Shown: piece after piece, positions 24,368-37,300 of the stretch | Layout: every line of letters begins with the position of its first letter | Position numbering within the stretch: the first letter of the stretch is position 1 | Assembly: GCA_946894095.1 (NCBI GenBank) | Contig: OX335644.1 | Location: 18,643,595 to 18,707,594, forward strand | Origin: Incurvaria masculella | Lineage: Eukaryota > Arthropoda > Insecta > Lepidoptera > Incurvariidae | Length of the DNA stretch: 64,000 nucleotides | Direction: 5' to 3' | Position numbers and translations under genes: made by a program | The notes under the pieces: generated by a model | What the model was told of the DNA's origin: nothing | What the model saw: the letters and a program-made list of their open reading frames with translations, nothing else | Database searches by the model: none

Positions 24368-25371
24368 TGCGCCGCTTGTCACTCTCACGAAAGGGTGCAA
24401 ATGAATTTACATATTCGTGCAGCGCAACGGGCTTCGCTGCCAATCAAGTCTGCACCAGCGAGCCGATAGAACTCATCCTATACAACTTCGTTTGGATGAA
24501 CACAAAGAGAAAACTGTGGAAACGAACTGAAATCTTTTTTAAAGTACTTTTTCAAGATTTATGTAAGCCGAGGAAACTGAAAAGCTGGAAAACTGCTTGA
24601 AAATTGGGTCAAAACACAGATTACGAACAGGTCACAAATCACACGCAGATTTTTGACAATAGGAGATTAGCACCGGACTAACCATACAAAAACCGGTTTA
24701 TTCCGGCGTATTAAAGTTAGATCATACAAAAACCGGTGTAGTCCGGCGGATTAAAGTTAGTCCGCCCACTCTGAATGCAACAGGCACTAACAGCAGTATT
24801 CAGAGTGGGCGGACTAACTTTAGTACGCGTTTTAAGGTCGTTTAAAGGTTCTTCCAGTGCTAATCTCGTACTTAGTTTTGACAGATCCTCTCTGAATACC
24901 AATCTAACTTTTGACAGATTCTCTCTGAATACGACAGCCAGTTTGTGGAATATTTCCTATTTATTCTGTGCTCTATAGAGATATTACCTCTATATTCTGT
25001 GGACGAACCATCCTAAAAATCACAGATCATAAAAAATGCTAAAAATTCTGTGGGATATGAACGTTGTTTTTGTTGTGATAAAAAATGTTTTGTACAATAT
25101 TTACTTCAGCTTTTTGTCGATTGTGAAGATCTACGGTAAATACTATTGTATTAACTAAGTGATAATTTGAATTTGCCCAAGACTCTAGTTTTGTTTTTGG
25201 TTTGTTTTTTCAATCGGTACACCTAAAGCTGAGCTGCTTTGCATTTAAATGTGAGATTTTAAATTAAAAAGATTAAAAATTGAAACGAACCCAACAGAAC
25301 ACGGCCTGCTGCCTTATCGCACTGGTACCGCGATTAATAAGCGAACTACAATTTCCAAATTATAGGTTAGG
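24368..25371. promoter_or_regulatory. Shared divergent upstream region of USP30 and WDR24
   Basis: The start codons of USP30 (minus) and WDR24 (plus) are only about 1 kb apart, pointing away from each other, so both promoters must lie here or in upstream non-coding exons. No TATA box can be assigned with confidence. A rearranged 'CGTATTCAGAG' MITE at 24660-24942 occupies the middle. Co-regulation is an inference from the geometry only. Confidence 0.5.
24660..24942. mobile_element. 'CGTATTCAGAG' MITE, duplicated/inverted copy
   Basis: Contains the family's 'accggactaaccatacaaaa' and 'gtccgcccactctgaat' blocks, followed by the inverted copy 'attcagagtgggcggactaa', and ends 'ctctctgaatacgac'. 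It sits in the USP30-WDR24 intergenic space. Confidence 0.6.
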
Positions 25372-28300
25372 ATGGATGGTCCAAAGAAAATCTCTTCAAA
25401 CACCATCTGCGTGTCTCAGGAGGGGCCAGCGAACGCCTTGGCGCTCAACAAAGACTGCTCACAGGTCGTCATAGCAGGCAGAAATGGTGAGGTTTATTTT
25501 AGTTTTTTATTTATTTATTTATTTATAAGTTTTAGACAGGCAGCATTGTATTGTATTGTATTGTTTTTTTGTATTGTTTATTCATCATCCATAGACAGTA
25601 CACTGCACTCGGATTTGTCATATTTTAGCATTGGCTAGTTCAGCAAAACAAAACACAGCGAAGAAGAACTGGAAAGAAACTCCGCTGTTTTTTTTTTCAA
25701 CGTCCACTTAGTCTAAGTTTACAAAAGTGTTTGTCAATTATTTTAACAAAAACACTAAATTCACATGAATACACAAAAATTTACAATCCATGCCGTGTGC
25801 AACAGTTCATGACAAATATCATTTTATTTGCAAAGACAATCCCCTCCAACTAATATGTTGCCAATTGGAGCAGGCCAGTCCCCACAAACAGCACCCGTTC
25901 ACGTGCTGATGCGTCTAAATCCAGTGTTTAACTTGATAAATTTAGTTGCTAAGTGGTTTTTAATAAAAAAAACATTTTTTTTTTTTGTTATTTTTCTTTA
26001 CATTCGATTTTGTTTGACATGTTTATCCAGTCTATTTTTGAATTGGTTGCCTTTATTAATAAAAATAAACATTATATTTTTATGACAGCCCTCATAATAC
26101 GTGATTCTGAATAAAATTTGGACTGCGGAAATAAAGACGCTTTCATGGTTCGGGTCCAGCCTTGCAGTATATTCATAAAGTAGTCCTTTTGACAGGGATC
26201 TTTCTTTAATTAATGTTTCCTTGCTTCACATTCGAATATACATACATTGGAATAAGCGACGCACATGCTTAGTACGAAAGAGTATATTCACTTAAGTAAT
26301 ATGACTGCTTAGAAATCACCTATACAACTATTTTATCGCATCACATAAACATTCTTATTAGTCATTGAGACAGCAATAAAAATATTTGCAGTGTCCATTA
26401 CATTGTGAAACTCGCTATACTTTTTATGTATAAATTTTTTTTTTATCTTTGGCCCCATGTGATATGATTTTCCTGCAGTATTTGTTCATACGTGCACATT
26501 GTTCACCTGGACATGTCTTGCAGTGTTCAAGGTGTTCTCCATGGACAACGATGAGTTCCAGGAGGTATGCAACCTGCGAGTCGGCAAGAACCTCAACCTC
26601 AACTTCTCCTCCATTGACGTGGCGTGGAGCAGCATACAGGGTGGGGGTCCCTACAATCTAACTCACATACAGAGCGAGCTTTTCTACTTGCAACTTATGT
26701 GTAAGGGTGGGGAATCTACCTGCACACTCATAGTTCAGGAATAAGGTTGAAACTTTCAATCTGACAGGCGGATTACTAGTTTTTGCATGCGGCTTCTTGG
26801 CTCAAACTTGTAAACAAGTTAGGCAACTGACTTGCAGGTGAAGGTTTCTGAATGCAAACTGAAATACTATAGCCTGTATACAAACTCACATTGGGGAAGG
26901 CATCTTTGCTTCCAAACTGGCTTACAGGATAGTGGTCTCTACAATACATCTGATATGTACCGTAATCGCAGCATGTGACATCATATAAAACAGTCATCAT
27001 ATAAGTTATTGGGACAAGATTCAAATTTCGAGGTTTTTTTCTTGAAATAGTGTTATGGAGTGATGCTTTACTAAAAAATTTAATGTGACGTATGACTTTT
27101 AAAATTTCTTATTAAATTACCCACTGGATGAACATGTATTTGACCATTTACAAGTTTGTCTTACTTATTCTTAGATACCATTTAAAATTCTGTTAACTGC
27201 AACTCTGAGCTAGTCTGAGGAAAACTGCTATTCTTGACGATCCAACAATACATGAAAGGATTTTTAATTATGAATGCAATGGACCACAACACTTTGCACC
27301 ACTTGTGATATATTTTAAGAGTAGGACACAACACAAACCAGTGGCGTTCATTGTACAGAAAACACATTGGCGACGGCTGCCACCAATGGTGCCGTGGTGG
27401 TGTGGAACCTGGGCCGCTCCGGCCGCTCCAAGCAGGAGCACGTATTCTCGGACCATAAAAGGACAGTCAACAAGGTACACACTACAGTGTTGAGTTAATT
27501 CCCTAATTAATATGATTAATTAATTTATTTATTTCATTTTATTTTTCCTTAGACGGGTAGCCTAGACTGATGTGTCTAAATCATAGACCTAGCGTAGCGC
27601 GCTGTGCTTACAAGAAGAACAAAGCGTGGGAGTGAGACGTCAACTTAAGTACTACTACCGCGAGTTAGAGGGATATGGAACACATCTGCCCGATGAGACA
27701 ACTTCTGGAATCGTTACCAATACATTGGAGTCGCGCTCATGAAATGTAAAATGATTTTTTGTGAAATATTTATGATTTCTTTAGTTTTCCTTGAAGAAAG
27801 CATGGTGACCTGTGCTTTTATAGATTGTTTAGTGCACGGGAGTAAAAAAACCTGGACAAAAACCTTTTTTTGATGACAAATAAGCCCCTGATTTTTTTGT
27901 CCATCTAATTTATCAACTTTTCCTCAATATTTCAAAGTAAAACTTAAAACATAACATCATATCATTATTTTGAAGTTACACAGCGATTTACAAAATTTTT
28001 TGAGTGAACAAAGAAATTTCAGTACAATTTGTATGAAACAATTTTGGTCTCATCCATCAGTTGACTCTGTATGTCTTTACATACTAAGCCTATGGTGTAA
28101 ATCAAGTCCAAGGTTGTTTATCGGTGTTCATATATGTAATTGTTTTGTCTTGTTAGTAATTCTAACAAAGAAATATTTGACTATTAACAGTATTTAACAG
28201 TTCATAAATAAAAAAATAAATTTGTCGAGCGTCCAAATGGACTATTGAATTTTAATCTACTTGGGGCAAAGTGTCAATTTAGGCACATGTTGGGTTGACT

Positions 28301-31300
28301 TTTTCCAGGATTAATATCACCCTGTAGTTGATGTTTATCTGTTTTATTTATGTCAATAAACTCATATGCTCCCTACCGCACTATCTGATTCTGTCTAGAA
28401 TAACCATTGTTGTCTGGCCGCCGATACAACGATAGTGGAACATGAATGAGCTTGTTCCGCAGGTGAGCTTCCACTTGACGGAGCCCGCGTTGCTGATCTC
28501 GGGCTCGCAGGACGGCATGATGAAGTGTTTCGACCTGCGCATGAAGGAAGTCGCCAGGACGTTCCTGAGGTAAACATAAGGATATTTACCACTGTGTCTA
28601 CATTTTTTTATTGCATTGATTGCCAATCGCAGTTTTCCGGAGTTATGTAAGTTTTATCCTTATTGTTTTTTTTCACGTATCACATTATTTATTAACTCTG
28701 AATTATATTTTAAGTAATAATACTTTTTGTAGGCATGTCGCTGATTCCGCAATGTCCGCAACGCAGGTAAAGCTCGAACTCAATGTATGTAGGTATGATC
28801 TTAAACACTGTGTTAGTAGGAGGCGTTGATTACGGGAGGAGAGACTGTAAGAGAATTATAATAATATGGAAATAAGTAAATAGATAATTAAATAAATAGT
28901 TATAAAGAATTATAATAATATAATATTGGTATTTGGCGAAATTGGAAGACGCAATACCCGCGAATGGTATGTTTTGCTGGTTCGGGTCCAGCTTTGCAGT
29001 ATATTATATATAAAGTAGTTATTTTTAAAGGGTAAAGAAAGAGCCCTTTAAAGAGAACTAAAATATTAGAAATATTATTATTAAGAATTAATGTGTCCTA
29101 ACTTCACGATTGATTACACATACATACATTTCATATTCCTTTTAATAAAATTTTATTGTTAAAGTTATTTATCATTAGAAACTCTTCACGCATGGCTGGA
29201 AAATAATGTTAATGGTCTGTTTGTGTAGCAACACGGAGTCGGTGCGTGACGTGCAGTTCAGCCCTCACGCGGCGCACACGTTCGCCGCCGTCTCCGAGAA
29301 CGGCAACGTGCAGCTGTGGGACGTGCGGCGCGCCGAGCGCTGCTTCCACCAGTTCACGGCGCACTCGGGGCCCGTGTTCGCGTGCGACTGGCACCCGGAG
29401 CACCCGTGGCTCGCCACCGCCTCCCGGGACAAGACCATCAAGGTGAGATTGGTCTGGGACAGTTTTTGTTAAAGACGACGAGCCTTTCACGGCTACATCG
29501 AACTGGATTTCATTGTTCGTGGCATGGAAAGCAAGTACCCGCGCCCCTGAGCTGCAAGCTGCGCATGAAGGGAAGGTCCTGGCGTCGCGGCTATTTCTTT
29601 TGGGAATGTGATGGTGTGGATTAGCCAATCATGTCCAGTTACAAAATCTTTTTTTTATTTCTTTAAATCCTGTAGCCATATGTAAAAGTCATTTGATGCC
29701 TGTTTTTTGAGATAATGATTTCAACATCTTTAACTTGTTAAAAAACTTTTGAAAAACTATGCTCAAAATATATATTTTTTAATTTAATTCACATTTCTCA
29801 CATTTATTCGAAATGAATAAATGGAAATATAATTAAATTAGCTTCAACTTAACAATACAAAATTATGTATGTTATCAAAAAGTTTCTCATTCCAATAATA
29901 AAGCAATCACACAAGTTGATGCAGAACTCACCCGTGCATTATCTGTAACCGATTGTTTAATCTAGGTTAATAGACTGTTTGTGGGGCATCTGTCTGCATA
30001 TTCAAATTATTGCTTTGTTCAACATTACTGATTAGGATTTGTGTACCTTTCCCACGTGAATCATTGGACATGTTATTAATATCGAGTGTGTCTGATCGTA
30101 TCAAAAATATAAATGAAATTAAGTCGAATTATTTATTTCATCCCCAGATTAGTGCAGACTTCCACTCTATGACTATCTTTCTGAACCTGTATTTACTTTC
30201 TTTTAGCACGACAAGATTCAGCCTGCCTAACACAGTTATCGAGATAACGTCATTTTAAGGCTGATTTTTTGAGTTAAAATAAAAAAAACATAAGGTGTGG
30301 TACCTTATGTTTTTTTTATTTTATTTTAACCAAAACAAATATATGCTCATCCCCATCACAATTTTTGCATGCATGAAATTTCAAATTGGCAGTGCTTGTA
30401 TTTTCCATTAAGACAAAGCTGAGTATGGGGCACCTCAAATAATTTATACTAATATTATAAACGCGAAAGTAACTCTGTCTGTTGGGTTTTAACACCCAAA
30501 CCGCTGAATGCAGTTTGATCAATTTTGGTATAAAGATAGTCTGGACCTTGAAGAAGACTACCTTGAAGAAGGTACCTGAGGCTACCTTCTGCGGCGAAAA
30601 TTAAACTCGAAGGTGGTGAAATAGGGGAAAAAGAACTCTAGGATTTGTAGTGTTTTAAGCATTTTTAATTTTCACATGTTTTTTTTATGCAACCTGACAT
30701 GGATGGCTAATACCACACAACTACCATCTTGATATTAGCCCGATACACCACATTTCCAGAGGAATTAGGTGCCATGCCAGGACCTATCCCTTATGAGCAC
30801 GGCCACACTGACATTTAAAAACGGATGAATGGCACTTGTTTTCAGGTGTGGGATATTCACGGAAAGCCATCACTGGAGCACACCATCTACACTATAGCGT
30901 CAGTCGGCCACGTCAAGTGGAGACCCCAGAAGAAGTAAGTCTCACAATGGCGGACTAAAACCACACGAACATCCTTGTATATTCACGTAATGCCATCACT
31001 GGAGCCACGACGATCGACGATCGATCTCTGTGACTAAAACACACTATCTACTCTATAGCATCGGTCTGCCACATCAAGTGGAGTCTCTAGAAGAACAAAG
31101 TCACATAACTACACGAACTCCTTATATGTATTTATTCCTCATATTTCTAGCAATGACAATTGTTTGTTTTGTGATGTAGTTATCAATGTATGGATGACAC
31201 AATTATTATGTTATAATTATGTGGCTCACATGGGTTCGTACCATCGCCAAGGGATGGTCATAGCGGTAATCAAGCATTCTGTCCATGTTTTCTATCCTAT

Positions 31301-34300
31301 TTGATATAGCTGTAATCATGAAAGATAGGTCCATAAAATATCCGTATTCATAAGAGTTTGGGACGGTATGGATTTTGAAATTTGTGCTTTTTGGACCTTA
31401 TGATGCGTAACCTTACGACAGATACCACATAGCGTCGTGCGCGCTCGTGCTGGACTCGAGCGTGAACGTGTGGGACGTGCGGCGGCCGCACGTACCCTTC
31501 GCAACCTTCGACGAGCACCGCGACGTCACCACCGCCATCGGCTGGAAGGCGGACCCCGACGTCTTCCTCTCCACCAGCAGGGTGCGTTTCCTTTCTTGGT
31601 GGAGTAAAAACCTGAAGCCGCTCAATTTAAAATAGACCCGTAGTCATCATATGTTTCTTTTGTTTCCCATATTATGTGAATTGTTTAAGGGCGTGATACG
31701 AGCTGATTGTGTTAACTTATATGGGGTTAGTCCCACACAACCACATTTTATATATTTTTTAAATAAATTCGTCTAATTACTACTAAATAATTTTGAAATT
31801 TCAAAATGGTGAAATTTAAATTGATGGTCTACCTATATTTCAAACATGTAACTGTAAATATCTGACATTCTTATTCTTTCTTTTAACCTTTCTTGTGAAT
31901 TTGTCTGCATATTTTCCTAATGTGTGACACCAAAGCACCAGAGACTTCCAGATTTATCTTAAAATTATAGCTAGACCATCAATCTACTCTACTATTTTGA
32001 CTATCAAAATTTATTGTAATTATTTTTTTACTTCAAACTGAATGTCATTGGCTCTTATCACGCCCTTAAAGAGATGTAGGCAAAGTGATAAACATTTAAT
32101 GTAGTCTAAACCATCATTTAAACCAAAACCGGATGCAGACACCTGCAACAAAACAGCTAGACAGTCCATGATAACAAAACAATGTTACATCCAAAAACTA
32201 TGTCTATACACAATTTATTCCATACTCGGACAATTTTTTCACAACAGTTTACACATTTTTACAAAGTTGTTACTTTTGTGTACGTCCCTACATGCTGAGA
32301 ATACAGCATGTTATCTTAAAGTACGTAGTATACCTATCAATAGACAAAAACCACATTCAATTTGGACCAAAACTGCATTGGAAGAAAACCCAATGTTCCT
32401 TACAACAGTTTTTTTCTTTTTTATGCAACCTGACATGGATGGCTAATACCACACAACTACCGTTATGATATTAGCCCAATACACCACATTCCCGAAGGAA
32501 TTAGGTGCCATGCCAGGACCTTCCCTTTATGAGCACGGCTACATTGAACTGGATGGAAAACACGGACAATTTTTCATTGCCGCTTCGACCATCTTTTCAT
32601 CCAATGCGATGGTACCAACCCGGGCGGGCTTAAACCCTGCCACCTAGTAGGGGAAGGGGACCTACAGTTTTACATGATTTTCCGACCCCTTGAGCAGCTC
32701 GCATTCGTGACGAAATGCACTTATCGAACTCAGAAAGAGAAAGACAGTGGTGCAAGTTGGTATTGAACCCGGGCCTCTGGTACGCTAGGCCAGTCCCCGC
32801 GCCACTAGGCTACGAGCCGCTCAAAGCAAGCCGCAGTAAACATAATAACTTAGTGCATGTAGATGCCCCTTCCTCTCTTAATTTATTCTTTTTTTTTTAT
32901 TCTTAGGAAGTCAGCTTGAATATCTAATTTATTAGGACAAATGTTTTATTGATTGCATGCTAACCAATGGCAAGTGAGGGCTTACTAGGGGGACCTTAGT
33001 TAAAGTTCTTCTTTCGTGAAGCAGGTATTCCTCAAGGCTACATCCTTGGACCTGTACTCTTTTAATTTCTATAGCTAATTACTAGCTCATTTGAATTTTA
33101 CTTAGCATTTTTTGACAATTATGTAAACCAATTTTTTAAACTTAGTTAGGTTTGTAAAGATTATAATGTTAATTAATGCTTGAAGAGAGAGTGAATGCAT
33201 ATTTTGTTAAGTTTGAGAAACAAATTTGCAGCGATGTTGGAGTGTTGTTACAATTTTTTCAACCGTAATCTCAATGTTATCGGCTGATTAAAATGTACTG
33301 TCTCACCCGCCAGGACTGCACTCTGTACCGACACATGTTCCGCGACGCGTCACACCCGGTGCTGTGGGCGAACCCACACGGCGTGTGCGTGTCGGCGCGC
33401 GGCGAACTCACACTGGCCGCCTCCCGCCACCGCCACCCCTCCGCGCCCACCTCGCACGCCGAGCGGCTGCTCGGACTCATCGGGTACCTACTCTTTCACT
33501 GTCTCATTCGCCAGGACTGCACTCTACACCAGCAAATGTTCCGCAACGCGTCACACCCGGTGCTGTGGGCGAACCCACACGGCGTGTGCGTGTCGGCGCG
33601 CGGCGAACTCACACTGGCCGCCTCCCGCCACCGCCACCCCTCCGCGCCCACCTCGCACGCCGAGCGGCTGCTCGGACTCATCGGGTACCTACTCTTTCAC
33701 TGTCTCATTCGCCAGGACTGCACTCTACACCAGCAAATGTTCCGCAGCGCGTCACACCCGGTGCTGTGGGCGGACCCAATTATGTTTAAATTTGGTCATG
33801 AGCATCATTGTCGCCTGGAGTCTAAGCCACTAACCAAGATGTTCATTTTTTTATGTAAAGCGCGGCATATGGCGTACGCCAGGACCTCTTAAGGTGCCCG
33901 ACGACGCCCATGAGCTTTCGAACTTTTAACGGGGCTGCGAAAACCATGCCGGCCGGCCAGGTGCTTCTTCACACCATGTTTAAAGGATCCCAGGTTGTAC
34001 TTTGGGGGAAATAACTCGGCATGGATTGCATTCCATACTTTACCGACCCTACAGATAATATAAAATAAAATAAAAAATAAAATCATTGACTTGGACAGTT
34101 ATCAAGCTACTTAGCAGGCCTAAGGTGGCCCAACCCGGCGGGCCTAACTCATTCGCGGGCACTGTACAAAACCGTGCAGTTGCGCTCTGGGACCTTCTCT
34201 CTTTCAAAGAAAAAGACTGGCTCCGTGATCAGGAAGATGCAACATGTCCACAAAAAAGACAATGTGCATAGTGTATGATTTGGTAAATTTACGAAAATTT

Positions 34301-37300
34301 TAATTACAAAACGACTTATAGCTTAAAGTAAACCACGAACGCTGTAGTAAAAAATCTAACAAAAGCAAAATAGATTATAAATCTTGATTAAATAAGCTAT
34401 GTCTGATGACTAATCTTTTTAAGATTTTCTTACTTTATCATTCCGTAATAAACCACCAAAGTTATTGTATAAAACGCGCAAAAAATTCGAACTTTCGGAC
34501 CTTATAACTTAGAAACCAAACACAATTTTACAATGCCAACGGTCATCAGACAGCTAGTTTGATCAAATAAAGCTCTTTTGAGCAAAATTTGGGATCTCTG
34601 ATAAGAAATATGGGCGTGATCTTCTTTCCCCGTTTGTATGGGGAGTTGAGCGGGTTGGGCCACCTTAACTACTTCATTCTGAAACACTGAAAATAAATGC
34701 TTTCGCTAATAATTCTTTGTAGAGGAATGAGTGGACACCCATTTAGTTATATCATCCTGTTTATACTAGTAGTCCTGCTTCTGCCACTACCAGAAGTTTA
34801 GACAAATAGAATGAAATCAAATGATGTGGCTGCGATCAGCCGCAAGCAGTCGGCGGCGGGCGGGCTCGAGCGCGGGCAGCGGGCGGCGCTGGAGGCGCTG
34901 TTCCCGGCGGCGGCGGCGTCGCACGTGACGCGCTGGAGCCGCGCGGAGGACGCGTCGCCGCTGCTGAGCTGCGCGCACCGCTACCGGCTGCGCGGTGCGC
35001 CCGTGCACCAGCTGTGTGCCCACAACGCGGCCGTCGCGCGCGACGCAAACAAGTACATGGTGAGTGTGCAGCCGCAATCGGTCAGCAGGGTCGTCCTTGA
35101 CGTTCCAGAGCCGCGCAAAAGTTCGTGGAAATATAATATATCCTAGTAAGAGTTCTTAATTATATTTGTTTTGTTTTGTGAGGCAAGAGGAAAAAGAAAA
35201 TGCTTAACAGTCGTATTCAGAGAGGACCTGTCAATACTTAGTACGTGATTAGCATCTGACTAACCATACAAAAACCGGTTTAGTAGGACCTTAAAACGCG
35301 TACTAAAGTTAGACCGCCCATACAGAATAGTGCTGTTATAGTTTTAGATAGAATTTAGAGTTTCGTATTACTTTGCAAAGATCGTTAATTAATACAAGAA
35401 ATGATATAGGCCCAAGTATGACCTCTGCGACACACCAGAGCTAACATAAACGGTTTTGACTCATGACATGCTGTTATTTTCTGGCACCTTTCACTAAAAT
35501 ATGAATTAAACCAATCTATCAAATTACCCTGAGTGCCATAGTGGCCCAACTTCCGAATCAATTATTCATAATCTATCTTTTGCGTTTGAACGCCTTACTA
35601 ATTTAAGTGTGTAGATAGCATCAATTTGTTTCAATTAATCCATGCTATCAGCTAAATCATTTAAATAACATGTAAGGTTGAATGAGGTTGAAATCCTAAT
35701 ACGGAAACCATATTGTTGCATTATCAAAAAAAAAAAACAAGTGAATAGTAAGAATAGGAAAAAATCGGACATGGACCTCGAAAAATGTAGCAAACATAGA
35801 AATAATCAAAATCAAGCGGTAAGTTTTGTGCTCAGAGGAATCCAATATTCCTAATTGGAATTATGGCCAATGTGGCGGTAGTTGTGTGGTATTTGCCATC
35901 CATGTCAGGTTACATAACAATAGCTGTTTAAGATGTTTTTATTATTATAATTAATAGCTGTGGTGCCCGGCTCCGCTTGGGTCAATATCTCGACAACAGC
36001 ACCACCTACCGGGTCCAATTGTAAATCTAAACCACCCCAGTACTGAGGCGAACAAAATAAACATTATTCAAAGCGGTTGAGCCATTCTCGAGTTTTAGCT
36101 AGATTAACGCACGGCAATTGATTATTTTTTTAGATTTCTTCTTACATCGAGTATATTTATATATCTAGTACTGAATAAGTAGTTAAACTGTATAAGTAGT
36201 TTGTTGACAAAAACAAACAGTAAGGCTGTGTATGTGTACCGTGTAGGCAGAGCGCGTGTGGGAGGCAGCGGAGTGCGTGTACCGGCTGAAGGCGGAGGCG
36301 CGGCGCGGCGCGGTGGCGGGCGGCGGCGGCGTGGAGGGCGCGGCGGGCGCGGGCGCGGGCGAGGGCGGAGCCGCGCCCGCCCCGCCGCCGCCGCATGCAC
36401 CGCACCCCGCCGACGCGCGCATCGACACCAACCCCCCCTACAGGTGACAACCACCGCCCCTTTCCGAAGTTGATCTAATTCAATAAATAAATAATCTAAT
36501 TAATAATAATAAAATACATGGATTGCTAATACCAGGCTGACCGTCGCATATAAGCCCAATACACCACATTGGAACTAGGTGCTATGCCAGGGCCATCCTT
36601 ATATTGCTCGGCTACATTGACCTGGATGGAAAATATGAACAATTTTCATTGCCGCTTCGAACATCGTTCATTAAATGCGATGGTAGCAACCTGGGCGGGA
36701 TTAACCTTACCACCTATGTAGTAAGTAAGGAAGGGGGGTACCTACAGTTTCAAATCTGTCCCCGAAGTCTCAGTTGTCACCTAAATTGGCGTTACGGCAA
36801 ACCGATCGACTGGCGTTTTCAAATTGTATGGAGAAATTGAAGAGCGCGCGCAGTGGGCGTTAAGCGAACTAACATTTGCGAGTCCGAGTTTGATTTGACA
36901 GCTTACTCATCGTTGCCGTAAATACGTCGACGTTGCCGTTTAAGTCCGACTTTGACTTTGACAGCCTCAAGAATTAAAACCACAGAATATATAGTAAAAA
37001 CTAGTATGGAATTTGACGTTTTTACGGAAAATGCCAGTTGATCGTTTTGCCATAAGGTCGGCCCGTAAGCATCAGAAAATTTCGCCTCCCATACAAACTT
37101 TTGAAATCCACTGTTCTAATTTACTTTATATTTGGTATCTAATATTAGGCTACAAATATCTGTGTCTGCATGTCTTTGTTTTTTCGGTAAATGTATCCTG
37201 GGTCAAACCACAGAGAAAACAAAATTTGTATGAAGATTTTCTTTTTGCTTTCATTTGATTCGGTTTGGATTTTTCAAAAAAAGAAAAGCGTGCAGACACA

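Noticed and set aside
36122..36454. Minus-strand 110-codon Arg/Pro-rich ORF
   Set aside because: It is antisense to WDR24 exon 10, a GC-rich low-complexity exon.
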